From Adlercreutzia sp. ZJ176 (lineage in GTDB: Bacteria; Actinomycetota; Coriobacteriia; Coriobacteriales; Eggerthellaceae), in NCBI RefSeq assembly GCF_011038975.1, contig NZ_JAAKEC010000004.1, positions 62,001 to 126,000 of the forward strand: a stretch of DNA of 64,000 nucleotides, given 5' to 3'. Shown here piece after piece: positions 52,143 through 60,742 of the stretch; the first letter of the stretch is position 1, and the number at the start of each line of letters is the position of its first letter. The position numbers and the translations under genes were made by a program. The notes under the pieces were generated by a model that saw only the letters and a list, made by a program, of their open reading frames with translations, did no database searches and was not told the origin of the DNA.

Positions 52143-54530
52143 ATGGCGGAAGAGTCTTTCGTATACACCGCATGTCCTGGCTGGGGAGACCATGACTACT
52201 GCGCGCTCAAGACCATCGTGAAGGATGGCAAGATCGAGCGCATGGAGCGCATCGTCTACTCGGCCCCCGAGGAGCCCGACGGGCACATCTGCCAGAAGGG
52301 CTGCCTTGCCGGGCGCCAGCCGTACGACCCGAAGCGCCTGCGGAAGCCGCTCAAGCGCGTCGGCGAGCGCGGAGGCGGCCAGTGGGAGGAGATCAGCTGG
52401 GACCAGGCGCTTGACGAGATCGGCGAGAAGCTGTGCCACGTCCGCGACACCTACGGCGCCTCCTCGGTGGTGCTGTGGAACCTCGGCGCCGGCGTGCCCG
52501 CGCAGTACAGCTTCGAGAACCTCATGCCGTTCCGCTTCGCCAACACGTTCGGCGTCACAGTGCCGCTCGGGTCCATCGGCCTCGACAACGGGCCGTTCTA
52601 CGCCGAGTTCTACAACGCGGGCAGCGAGTTCCCGCGCACGGTGGTCGACCCGCGCATCATGGTGGGCACCGACCTCATCTACGTCTGGGGCTGCAACCCC
52701 ATCGAGAACCAGATGCGCTGCGCCCAGAACCTCGTGCGTGCGCGCGAAGCAGGGGCGCGCATCGTTGATTTGGGCCTCATCTTCGACGGCACGGCCGGGT
52801 TCGCCGACGAGTTCGTGGGCATGAAGCCGGCGAGCGACGGCTACCTCGCCATGGCCATGGTGAACTACATCCTGCAGAACGACCTGCAGGCGAACGACTA
52901 CCTGCTGGCGCGCTCCATCGCGGCCTACCTCGTCGACGACGAGACGGGCCAGCTCGCACGCGACGCGGAAGGCAACTTCCTGGTATGGGACGCGGCGTCG
53001 GGCACGCCCGCTCCCGTCGCGCCCAAGCGCGGAGACTACCCCGAGGGCGCCGACGTGCAGCTGTTCGGCACCTACCAGGTTGACGGGCGCAGCCTCACCA
53101 CGGCGCTGCAGAAGCTGAAGGACTCGTCGGCGGAGTACACGTTCGAGCTGGCCGCCGAGAAGTGCGGCATCACGGCCGCGGACGCCGAGCGCCTCGCGCG
53201 CGACTGGGTGGAGGCCGAGAACGCCTTCATCCTGAGCGGCTACGGCCTGCGCTACCGCAACTCCAACGAGACGTACCGCCAGTTCCTGCTGCTCGGGTGC
53301 CTGACGGGCCGCCTCGGCAAGCCGAGAAGCGGCGTCTTCGAGGCTCTGCAGCTGCAGAGCTGGCCTCTGGTGTTCAACGACGCGCCGATCAGCTGCCCCG
53401 ACGGCGCGGCGAACGTGAAGTCGGTGCCCGTGCGCATGGCACAGTGGTTCGCCGCCGCCGAGGCTGATGACAGCCCGTACAAGGCGCTCATCGTGTGCAG
53501 CGGCAACCCCGTGCACCAGCAGCCCGACCGCCAGCGCTGGCTCGACGTGGTGCGCGACATGGAGCTGGTGGTGGACTATGACGTGTGGCTCACCGACACC
53601 GGCGAGATCGCCGACTACGTGCTGCCCGACCTCATGTCGTTCGAGCGGGAGGACCTCATCACCGGCGCGTGCTACAACCACCTCATCCTGCAGGAACCGG
53701 CCATCGAGCCGCAGGTCGACGGCCACGAGCCCGTGTGGGTGTTCAGCGAGCTCGCGAAGCGCGTGGACCTCGGCGACTACTTCACCATGTCCATCCCCGA
53801 GTACATCGACATCCGCCTGCAGACGAAGTACCCGCTGGTAGCGGGCATTCAGCCGCCCGTCACCTACGCGCGCCTCAAGGAGGAGAAGATCATCCGCGCC
53901 GCCGCGCCGCCCGAGCCGAAGTACACGCCGTACCTCAACCCCGCGGAGGTGCTCGACAACGAGACGGGGCGCATGGAGGTCATCTACGCGGAGAAGCTGG
54001 CCGACCTGGGCATGGCAACGACGCGCGTGCTCGAGCCGAACAAGATCGGCAAGTCGAAGGACTACCCGTACCAGCTGTTCACCGGCCGCCAGCGCTTCTT
54101 CATGCAGTCGAGCTTCACCGACGACCCCATCACCGTGAAGCTCTCGGGCGAGACGCCGGCCACGCGCCTGAACCCGGCCGACGCCGAGCGGGCGGGCCTG
54201 GCGCAGGATGACAAGGTGGAGGTGTACAACGACCGCGGGCACGTGGTGACGCGCCTCGACCTGGACGAGAGCATCCCCGAGGGCACCGTGCACGTGTGGT
54301 TCGGCTGGCGCCGCCGTCAGTTCGAGGAGGGCACGTACGCCGAGATCACGGCCCAGTGCGCGGGGCAGGACTCGCAGGGGCCGCTTGAGGACAAGTGGTT
54401 CGCCGACTGGCTGGCCGCCGGGCATCACCCCAACCCCTACGTGGAGTCGATGAGCTCGCTCACGGGCTCGACCGACTGCTACTGGGACTCCTGGTGCAAC
54501 ATCCGCAAGTACGCTGGCAAGGAGGCATAG
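52143..54530 (+). CDS. Cytoplasmic molybdopterin oxidoreductase, DMSO reductase family, with atypical Fe-S motif
   Basis: 795-residue bis-MGD-type enzyme with no signal peptide. The N-terminal cluster motif is unusual: C11, C20 and C50 are present (TACPGWGDHDYCALK...HICQKGC), but the position expected for the second cysteine is D16, with H17 beside it, so the cluster may have a non-cysteine ligand or be altered. Other landmarks: YVWGCNPIENQ, CSGNPVHQQPD, YVLPDLMSFERED and the C-terminal VYNDRGHVVTRLD. It is paired with a two-cluster ferredoxin 4 bp downstream and has no membrane subunit, so it may catalyse a soluble reaction such as a hydroxylation, dehydroxylation or hydration; the substrate is unknown. 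GAGAGGAG precedes the ATG at 52143. Confidence 0.88.
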   Translation: MAEESFVYTACPGWGDHDYCALKTIVKDGKIERMERIVYSAPEEPDGHICQKGCLAGRQPYDPKRLRKPLKRVGERGGGQWEEISWDQALDEIGEKLCHVRDTYGASSVVLWNLGAGVPAQYSFENLMPFRFANTFGVTVPLGSIGLDNGPFYAEFYNAGSEFPRTVVDPRIMVGTDLIYVWGCNPIENQMRCAQNLVRAREAGARIVDLGLIFDGTAGFADEFVGMKPASDGYLAMAMVNYILQNDLQANDYLLARSIAAYLVDDETGQLARDAEGNFLVWDAASGTPAPVAPKRGDYPEGADVQLFGTYQVDGRSLTTALQKLKDSSAEYTFELAAEKCGITAADAERLARDWVEAENAFILSGYGLRYRNSNETYRQFLLLGCLTGRLGKPRSGVFEALQLQSWPLVFNDAPISCPDGAANVKSVPVRMAQWFAAAEADDSPYKALIVCSGNPVHQQPDRQRWLDVVRDMELVVDYDVWLTDTGEIADYVLPDLMSFEREDLITGACYNHLILQEPAIEPQVDGHEPVWVFSELAKRVDLGDYFTMSIPEYIDIRLQTKYPLVAGIQPPVTYARLKEEKIIRAAAPPEPKYTPYLNPAEVLDNETGRMEVIYAEKLADLGMATTRVLEPNKIGKSKDYPYQLFTGRQRFFMQSSFTDDPITVKLSGETPATRLNPADAERAGLAQDDKVEVYNDRGHVVTRLDLDESIPEGTVHVWFGWRRRQFEEGTYAEITAQCAGQDSQGPLEDKWFADWLAAGHHPNPYVESMSSLTGSTDCYWDSWCNIRKYAGKEA

Positions 54531-54534
54531 AACC

Positions 54535-54951
54535 ATGGCATACAAGATGTTGGTCGACATCGACCGCTGCATTGGCTGCTGGACCTGCGCGATGGGCTGC
54601 AAGGTGGGCAACCACCTCGCAGACGACGAGTACCGCGTGGAGGTGAAGACGCACGGCTCGGGCATCGGCATCGACCGGCCGGCCGGCGTCTACCCCGACC
54701 TGCATATGTGGTGGCAGCCGATCTACCTGCCGAGCTGCACGTTCTGCGCGCCCCGCGTCGCGGCGGGAGAGCTGCCGTTCTGCGTGATGGACTGCCCGAC
54801 GCAGGCGCTCGCGCTCGGCGACGATGCGGATGCGGAAAGCGCCTACGCGCAGGCGAAGGCCCGCGTGGAGGGCCGCGGCGCCAAGGTGTGGGCGCTCGAC
54901 GACGCCGGCGAGGCCACGCGCGCGGCCGTCGAATACGCCACGGCACGCTAG
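54535..54951 (+). CDS. Ferredoxin subunit of the cytoplasmic molybdoenzyme
   Basis: 138 residues. Eight cysteines can build two [4Fe-4S] clusters: CIGCWTCAMGC and CTFCAPRVAAGELPFCVMDCP. It is shorter than DmsB-type subunits, which hold four clusters, and resembles small subunits of soluble molybdoenzymes. The C-terminal ~40 residues are alanine-rich. The start lies 4 bp after the molybdoenzyme stop codon, so the two are surely co-translated. Confidence 0.92.
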   Translation: MAYKMLVDIDRCIGCWTCAMGCKVGNHLADDEYRVEVKTHGSGIGIDRPAGVYPDLHMWWQPIYLPSCTFCAPRVAAGELPFCVMDCPTQALALGDDADAESAYAQAKARVEGRGAKVWALDDAGEATRAAVEYATAR

Positions 54952-54988
54952 CTCTCGCGCACGCCACAACGCGATAGCCTGACAACGC

Positions 54989-55014
54989 GGGCGGCGGGGA
55001 TGACCCCGCCGCCC
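54989..55014 (+). terminator. First hairpin after the molybdoenzyme operon
   Basis: GGGCGGCGGGG (54989-54999) pairs with CCCCGCCGCCC (55004-55014) around ATGA. Nearly the same hairpin ends the operon at 35406-35435. Confidence 0.6.
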
Positions 55015-55026
55015 GTCAAGACGCAA

Positions 55027-55062
55027 GAGGGCCCCGCCGCTCGCCCGAGCTGCGGGGCCCTC
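55027..55062 (+). terminator. Second hairpin, tandem terminator
   Basis: GAGGGCCCCGC (55027-55037) pairs with GCGGGGCCCTC (55052-55062), followed by GTTCTTGT. With the preceding hairpin it isolates the molybdoenzyme operon from the convergent RmlD-like gene. Confidence 0.65.
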
Positions 55063-55084
55063 GTTCTTGTGCGCGCGAACGTCC

Positions 55085-55927
55085 CTACGCCAGCAGGCCC
55101 TCCTCGGCCATGTAGGCGCGCAGGTCGTCCTCCCAGGTGGGCAGGTCGGCGCCTACCATCTCGAGCATCAGGCTCTCGAGCACCACGTTCTCGGCCGTCT
55201 TCGGGTCGGTCTCGGGCACGAGCACCTTGCCCGGCTCGTAGCCGGCGTACTCCAGGATCTTCGCCGCGAAGTCGTAGCGGCTCGCGCGGCCGCGACTCAC
55301 GATGTGGAACGTCCCCTTCGCATGCCGCTCGATGGCCTTGAGCATGAACGCCACGTACGTCGACACGCTTGTCGGCGCCGCGAACTGGTCCATGCGCGCG
55401 ACGTACTTCTCGCCCGCGCGCGCCGCGTCGAGGATGTCCTTCATGCGGCCGCTCTGCGCGTGGTAGAGCCACGACGAGCGGATGATGATGTGGTCGTCGG
55501 TGGTGTTGCGCACCATCATCTCGCCGGCGCGCTTGGACTTGCCGTAGGGCGTGTTGGGGTGCGGGCTGTCGAACTCGTTCACCGGCTCGTCGAGCTTGGA
55601 GGAGTACACGTCGTCAGACGACACCTGCACGATGGTGGCGCCGATGGTGTTCGCCGCCAGCGCGATGTTGCGCGCGCCGAGCGCGTTCACCTCGTAGGCC
55701 TTCACGCGCGTGCCCAGCGTGGTCGCGTCGCGGCGGATGCCCGCGCAGTTGACGATCACGCCCGGCTGGATCTCCTCGGCGAATGCCTCGAGGCGCTCGG
55801 GCTCGCACACCGACAGCTCCACGTCGGTGCCGACCACGTTGTAGCCCGCGCGCTCGAAGCGCTCGGAGATCACGCCGCCCACGAAGCCCTTGCAGCCCGT
55901 TACCCACACGATGTTTCTATCTGCCAT
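55085..55927 (-). CDS. RmlD-like NAD(P)-dependent sugar-nucleotide reductase (extended SDR)
   Basis: 280-residue short-chain dehydrogenase of the RmlD (dTDP-4-dehydrorhamnose reductase) type: nucleotide motif TGCKGFVGGVI, substrate motif VQVSSDDVYSS and catalytic Y-x3-K in YGKSK. No other rhamnose genes are nearby, so the assignment to rhamnose synthesis is open. GAGGAG precedes the ATG at 55927. It follows the TRAP permease gene by 37 bp on the same strand, an unexpected partner for a transporter. Confidence 0.87.
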   Translation of the reverse strand: MADRNIVWVTGCKGFVGGVISERFERAGYNVVGTDVELSVCEPERLEAFAEEIQPGVIVNCAGIRRDATTLGTRVKAYEVNALGARNIALAANTIGATIVQVSSDDVYSSKLDEPVNEFDSPHPNTPYGKSKRAGEMMVRNTTDDHIIIRSSWLYHAQSGRMKDILDAARAGEKYVARMDQFAAPTSVSTYVAFMLKAIERHAKGTFHIVSRGRASRYDFAAKILEYAGYEPGKVLVPETDPKTAENVVLESLMLEMVGADLPTWEDDLRAYMAEEGLLA

Positions 55928-55964
55928 GATTCTCCTCACTCGACGGCGCCTGGCCCGAAGCGCC

Positions 55965-58061
55965 CTACGCGGCGGCCTCGGTCGGCTCGTCATCAGCTGA
56001 AACCTCAACGTCATTCGCCCTGTCCCTGCGCGCCAGCATCCACTGGACCAGGCACATGCCCACGATAACAGCAAGGCCGACGACGTCGGTGAACGTACCC
56101 GGAATCATCATGCACAGGCCGCCCACGGCGAGCACCAGGCGGAACAGCGGGTTGAGGTGGCGGTGGAACAGCGTGTTGGTGAGCGCGCACTGCAGGCCGA
56201 ACACGCCCACGAGCGCCGTGGTGGTGTTCAGCACCACCGTGACCGGGGTCACGTTGTCACCCACGAGCAAAAGCACGGGGCTGAACGCGAAGATGTAGGG
56301 CACCACGAACTTGGCGATGCCGAGCTTGGTGGCGTTGACGGCCGTGGCCATCGGGCGCGACTTGGCGATGGCGCTCGCGGCGTAGGCGGCGAGGGCCACC
56401 GGCGGCGTGATGTCGGCCGCGATGCCGAAGTAGAACACGAAGAAGTGGGCGCACACCGGGTCGATGCCGAGCTGCATGAGGATGGGCGCGCAGGTGGAGG
56501 CCATGATGCAGTAGTTGGCCGTGGTGGGCACGCCCATGCCCAGGATGAGGCAGCACACCATGGTGAACACGAGGCCGATGATGATGAAGTCGCCCGCCAT
56601 GAGCACGATCACGTTGATGATGGTGGAGGCCAGGCCCGTCACCGTGATGCAGCCGGCGATCATGCCGGCCATCGCGCAGGCAACCGCCACCGCGATGGTG
56701 TTCTTCGCGCCCGCGGCGAACGCGTCGGCGCAGGTGAACAGCGCGATCTTCACCGTCTCGGCGAGCACGGCGCCGAACGTGGCGCCCTCTTCGCGCTCAC
56801 GCCAGTTGGTGAGCAGGAAGTTCACGAAGCCCACGAGGAAGGCGCCCAAGATGGAGATGGCAGCCGAGGCGGCCATGGTGCGCGTGCCCGAGGCCACGAG
56901 CCACACCAGGAGCACGAGCGGCAGCACCAGATAGCAGTTCTTCGCCAGATAGCCGAAGGTGGGAAGCTCGCTCTTCGGCACGCCCTTGAGGCCAAGCTTC
57001 TTCGCCTCGAGGTGCACGGCGATGAAGATGCCGGCGAAGTACAGAAGCGCCGGGATGATGGCCTTCGTGGCCACCTCGAGGTAGGGGATGCCCATGTACT
57101 CGGCCATGAGGAAGGCCGCCGCGCCCATGATGGGGGGCATGATCTGGCCGCCGGAGGACGACGCAGCCTCGACGGCGCCGGCGAACTCGGGCTTGTAGCC
57201 CACCTTCTTCATCATGGGGATGGTCACCGATCCGGTGGTCACGGTGTTGCCCACCGACGAGCCCGACACCATGCCGCACAGGGCCGACGCGATGACGGCC
57301 ACCTTCGCCGCGCCGCCGCTCGACCAGCCCGCGATGCGGTTGGCCAGCGAGATGAAGAAGTTCGAGATGCCCGTGCGCTCCAGAAACGCGCCGAAGATCA
57401 CGAACAGCACGATGTAGGTGTAGCACACGTTGATGGGCGTGCCGATGACGCCCGAGGTGGTGTAGAACAGCTTCTGCACGATCTTGCGCACCGAGGCGTA
57501 CAGGTCGGCCGACGAGGACGACGAGAACTGCCAATAGAACGCGTAGATGACCAGGCAGCCCACCACGATGATGATGGGCAGGCCCACGCAGCGGCGGCAC
57601 AGCTCAACTAAGACCAGGATGCCCACGATGCCGAGCGCCACGTGGAGAGGCTCGATGCGCGCGCCCATGAGCAGGATCTCGGTGCAGTTGACGGCGTAGT
57701 ACATGAACGCGCCGAAGCCCGCCGCCATGAGGACGATGTCGTACCACGGGATGTGGTTCACCTTGTGGTTGGTCTTGCGCGCCGGGTACATCATATACCC
57801 GATCACGATGACGAACGCCAGGAAACGCGCCAGGCGCGCCTCGGCCTGCTCGGTCGACAGCAGCGTCATGGCCAGGCAGTACACCGAGAACAGCACCATG
57901 ACGGCCGTGACCACGATCTTCGGGATGCCCTCCCAGATGCGCGTGTTCGACTCCTTGTCGTACTTGCGCATGACCTCCTCGGCGTCGATGTCGCCGGCGG
58001 GGATTGCGGCCACCATGGCATCGGCCTCCTCGGCGTCCTTCTTCCTCTTGAAAAGAGCCAT
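55965..58061 (-). CDS. TRAP transporter permease, fused 4TM-12TM (TAXI type)
   Basis: 698-residue inner-membrane protein combining the small (DctQ-like) and large (DctM-like) TRAP subunits in one chain, as usual for TAXI transporters. Long hydrophobic series; conserved loops such as SGSSVGNTVTTGSVTIPMMKKVGY and EAASSSGGQIMPPIMGAAAFLMAEY mark the DctM part. Uptake is driven by an ion gradient; TAXI systems import dicarboxylates or other organic acids. GTAGGAGG precedes the ATG at 58061. The binding protein is encoded 150 bp upstream. Confidence 0.93.
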   Translation of the reverse strand: MALFKRKKDAEEADAMVAAIPAGDIDAEEVMRKYDKESNTRIWEGIPKIVVTAVMVLFSVYCLAMTLLSTEQAEARLARFLAFVIVIGYMMYPARKTNHKVNHIPWYDIVLMAAGFGAFMYYAVNCTEILLMGARIEPLHVALGIVGILVLVELCRRCVGLPIIIVVGCLVIYAFYWQFSSSSSADLYASVRKIVQKLFYTTSGVIGTPINVCYTYIVLFVIFGAFLERTGISNFFISLANRIAGWSSGGAAKVAVIASALCGMVSGSSVGNTVTTGSVTIPMMKKVGYKPEFAGAVEAASSSGGQIMPPIMGAAAFLMAEYMGIPYLEVATKAIIPALLYFAGIFIAVHLEAKKLGLKGVPKSELPTFGYLAKNCYLVLPLVLLVWLVASGTRTMAASAAISILGAFLVGFVNFLLTNWREREEGATFGAVLAETVKIALFTCADAFAAGAKNTIAVAVACAMAGMIAGCITVTGLASTIINVIVLMAGDFIIIGLVFTMVCCLILGMGVPTTANYCIMASTCAPILMQLGIDPVCAHFFVFYFGIAADITPPVALAAYAASAIAKSRPMATAVNATKLGIAKFVVPYIFAFSPVLLLVGDNVTPVTVVLNTTTALVGVFGLQCALTNTLFHRHLNPLFRLVLAVGGLCMMIPGTFTDVVGLAVIVGMCLVQWMLARRDRANDVEVSADDEPTEAAA

Positions 58062-58096
58062 GCCTCCTACCCTCCTTGCCTTCTGAAAAACCATGA

Positions 58097-58135
58097 GAAG
58101 GGCTGCGACGAACGTCTCGTCCGCCACAGCCCTTC
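58097..58135 (-). promoter_or_regulatory. Intercistronic hairpin between TAXI binding protein and permease genes
   Basis: GAAGGGCTG (58097-58105) pairs with CAGCCCTTC (58127-58135). It lies in the 150-bp gap between the two genes and probably lowers permease expression relative to the binding protein, a common arrangement. Confidence 0.5.
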
Positions 58136-58211
58136 AAGGGCGAAGCTCGCTTAGGCCAGCTTCAAATCGCGGCGCTTGCGGTCACGCCGCGCGGATCATG
58201 CCGTCAGAGCC

Positions 58212-59216
58212 CTACTTGGACCCCGTCGTGATGTTCTGCTCGGCGTAGTACTTGGCAGCGCCCGGATGATACGGCACGGTGGAGATGGAGGCCGCGTTCT
58301 CGATCGCGAGCTCCTTGTACTTCGCATGCGCGTCGGCGTTCTTCTCGGCGCCCTCGAAGATGGACTTCGTCAGGCCGTAGATGGCGTCCTCGGACACGCT
58401 GTTGTTGGCGATGACCACAGCGCCCACCGACACGGTGGTCACGTCGGACTCGAGGCCGTAGGTGTCAGCGGAGATGACGGCCTTGGCGTAGTACGGGGAG
58501 GCCTCGAGCAGCTTGGCGACGTGCTCGTCATCCATGGAGACCAGATAGGCGGTCTTGGTGGTGGACAGGTCGGTGATGGCCGTGGTGGGGGCACCGGCGA
58601 CGATGAAGGCGGCGTCGATCTTGTTGTCCTTCAGGGAGTCAGCGGAGTCGCCGAAGGACTGGTACACCGGGCTGATGTCGTCAAGCGTGAGGTCGTAGGC
58701 GGCCAGCACGTCAAGCGCGTTGAAGTACACGCCCGAGCCGGCGGCGCCCACGGAGACCGTCTTGCCCTTGAGGTCGGCCACGGTCTTGATGCTGGGGTCG
58801 CAGGTCACGATCTGCACCTGCTCCTGGTAGAGGTCAGCCACGATGGAGAAGTCCTCGTAGCCGGCGCCCTCGAACAGGTTGGTGCCCTCGTAGGCGTAGG
58901 CGAGCACGTCGGACTGGCAGAATGCGATGTCGGCGTCGTCGTCCTGGAGCGCCTGCACGTTGGCCTGGCTGCCGTTGCCGGCAAGCGCCGTCACGGCCAC
59001 GCCGTAGTCGCCGTTGGTGGCGTACTGGGCGAGCACGTTGCCGTACGCGTAGTAGGTGCCCGACTCGCCGCCGGTCACGAAGCGCAGGTTGGCCGTCTCG
59101 GCGGGCGCGCCGCCGTCGGACTTAGCCGCATCGCCGCCACCGCCGCAGCCGACGAGGCCCATGGCCATCACGCCGGTGAGCGCGACGGCGAAGAGCGCGA
59201 GAAACTTCTTCTTCAT
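58212..59216 (-). CDS. TAXI-family TRAP transporter solute-binding lipoprotein
   Basis: 334 residues. Lipoprotein signal MKKKFLALFAVALTGVMAMGLVGCGGGG (lipobox LVGC), then a TAXI-type binding domain (LRFVTGGESGTYYAYGNVLAQY, KGKTVSVGAAGSGVYFNALDVL). It delivers the substrate to the fused permease encoded next. GGGAAG precedes the ATG at 59216. The divergent LysR gene is the probable regulator. Confidence 0.94.
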   Translation of the reverse strand: MKKKFLALFAVALTGVMAMGLVGCGGGGDAAKSDGGAPAETANLRFVTGGESGTYYAYGNVLAQYATNGDYGVAVTALAGNGSQANVQALQDDDADIAFCQSDVLAYAYEGTNLFEGAGYEDFSIVADLYQEQVQIVTCDPSIKTVADLKGKTVSVGAAGSGVYFNALDVLAAYDLTLDDISPVYQSFGDSADSLKDNKIDAAFIVAGAPTTAITDLSTTKTAYLVSMDDEHVAKLLEASPYYAKAVISADTYGLESDVTTVSVGAVVIANNSVSEDAIYGLTKSIFEGAEKNADAHAKYKELAIENAASISTVPYHPGAAKYYAEQNITTGSK

Positions 59217-59294
59217 GTCTTCTTCCCTTCCCTGTTTGGTAACAGAAAACTCATGTAAAGAGTCTGTGGGCATTTTATGCGAAAAAAGGCGGCG

Positions 59295-59376
59295 AATATA
59301 CACCTGCGGCGACATTTAACAAAAAATTTCGGTGAGATCACAAGATTTCACGGTAAACCAGGGGCGTTTTGGCTTA
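59295..59376 (-). promoter_or_regulatory. TAXI operon promoter and candidate LysR site
   Basis: On the minus strand TTGTTA (59317-59322), 16-bp spacer and TATATT (59295-59300). Farther upstream an inverted repeat CACGGTAA/TTACCGTG (about 59349-59356 and 59374-59381) lies between the divergent genes and could be the LysR binding site. The rest of the 362-bp gap (59385-59560) is a GC-rich low-complexity run of CGCGGGAGC-like words. Confidence 0.6.
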
Positions 59377-59578
59377 CCGTGTAAGCGTTGCAGGTGCGCG
59401 GGCGCGAGAGTGCGGGCGCGGGAGCACGGGCACGGGAGTGCGGGAGCGCGGGAGCGTAGGCGTGGGCTGGCGCATCGGACGCAGGCGGGCGCGCACGCGA
59501 GCGCGGAAGTGCGGGCACGCGCCGGACGCGCAGGCGCGCACGCGAAGAGGTCGCCGAGATGAGCTGGGGAGGTCAGCG

Positions 59579-60508
59579 GTGCTTGAGTCTTGGGATTGGT
59601 TCGTCGGGCTGGTGGAGGCCGGGTCGTTCACGCGCGCTTCCGACGAGCTGCAGATCTCGCAGCAGACGCTGAGCTCACGCGTGGCCGCGCTCGAGCGCGA
59701 GCTGGGCTGCAAGCTGGTGGTGCGCAGCACGCCGCTCGCCCTCACGCGCGCGGGCGAGACCTTCCTCGCCTACGCCCAGGAGCAGGACCTCGCGCGCTCG
59801 GCCATGCTGCGCCACGTGGGCGAGGCCACCATCGGCGGCGCGGGCAAGCTCAAGGTGGGCATCTCGAACATGCGCGGGCGCGTGCTCATGCCCTACGTGA
59901 TCGATCAGTTCCACCGCAGCCTGCCCGGCGTGAGCGTGAAGCTGATCGAAGGCACCAACGAGGAGCTCGTGCGGCTCGCCGAGCGCAACGAGGCCGACGT
60001 GGTGGTGGCGCACTTCGACAGCACGCACCCCGGCGTGGCCACGCGCCCGCTGTACCGCGAGGAAGTGGTGCTCGCCGTCCACCCGCATCTCCTGGAGAGG
60101 CACACCGGGCTCGCATGCGACGAGGCCGTGCCGCTGCTCGAGTCGGAGGGGCTCGCGCGGCTTTCGAGCTGCCCGTTCCTCCTCGAGACCATCGACGACA
60201 TATCGGGGCGCGTGGCGCGCAGCGAGCTGCAGAGCGCGGGCATCAAGCCGAGCGGACTTGTGGAGTCCGAGAACCTCATGACGCTGCTCGCGCTCAGCGT
60301 GGCGGGGATCGGCGGGGTGTTCTGCCCGGCCAACATGCTCGACGCCACGTCAAGCCTCACCGGCGAGCTCGTGCGCGTGCGGCTGTCGGAGGCCGCGACC
60401 TACGACATCTCACTCGGCATGCCCGCGAGCGCCGAGCCCTGGACGCCCGCGCAGATGTTCGAGGACGTGATCGGCGCGCTGTTCGGCGAGAACCTCGAGC
60501 AGGGGTGA
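59579..60508 (+). CDS. LysR-family transcriptional regulator
   Basis: 309 residues from a GTG start at 59579, the normal LysR length, with GGGGAGG 5 nt upstream. A longer frame from 59369 would add 70 residues translated from low-complexity DNA and is rejected. The N-terminal helix-turn-helix is clear (WDWFVGLVEAGSFTRASDELQISQQTLSSRVAALERELGCKLVVR), followed by the inducer-binding domain. It diverges from the TAXI TRAP operon and likely controls it in response to the transported compound. Confidence 0.92.
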   Translation: MLESWDWFVGLVEAGSFTRASDELQISQQTLSSRVAALERELGCKLVVRSTPLALTRAGETFLAYAQEQDLARSAMLRHVGEATIGGAGKLKVGISNMRGRVLMPYVIDQFHRSLPGVSVKLIEGTNEELVRLAERNEADVVVAHFDSTHPGVATRPLYREEVVLAVHPHLLERHTGLACDEAVPLLESEGLARLSSCPFLLETIDDISGRVARSELQSAGIKPSGLVESENLMTLLALSVAGIGGVFCPANMLDATSSLTGELVRVRLSEAATYDISLGMPASAEPWTPAQMFEDVIGALFGENLEQG

Positions 60509-60742
60509 CGCAGGGAGACGCAGCGGGTGGGCGACGGGCAGGCGGTCGGCGCGCAGCCGGCATATGACAGCCAGCACGGGGCCAACGCGGGGCCAACGCG
60601 AAGCCAGCGCGCGGCGCTCGCGGCGGGCGGCCGATGCACAGCGCGCGGCGGGCGTGGCGCCTGGCGCTCCCCCGCCGTCGCTTCGCCGCCATATCGGGTA
60701 TCATGAACCCATTACCGAAACCCTACCCGAGGAGGCACCACC

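Noticed and set aside
59369-59578. 70-residue N-terminal extension of the LysR protein
   Set aside because: It is translated from GC-rich tandem low-complexity DNA. The GTG at 59579 has GGGGAGG upstream and gives the normal LysR length.
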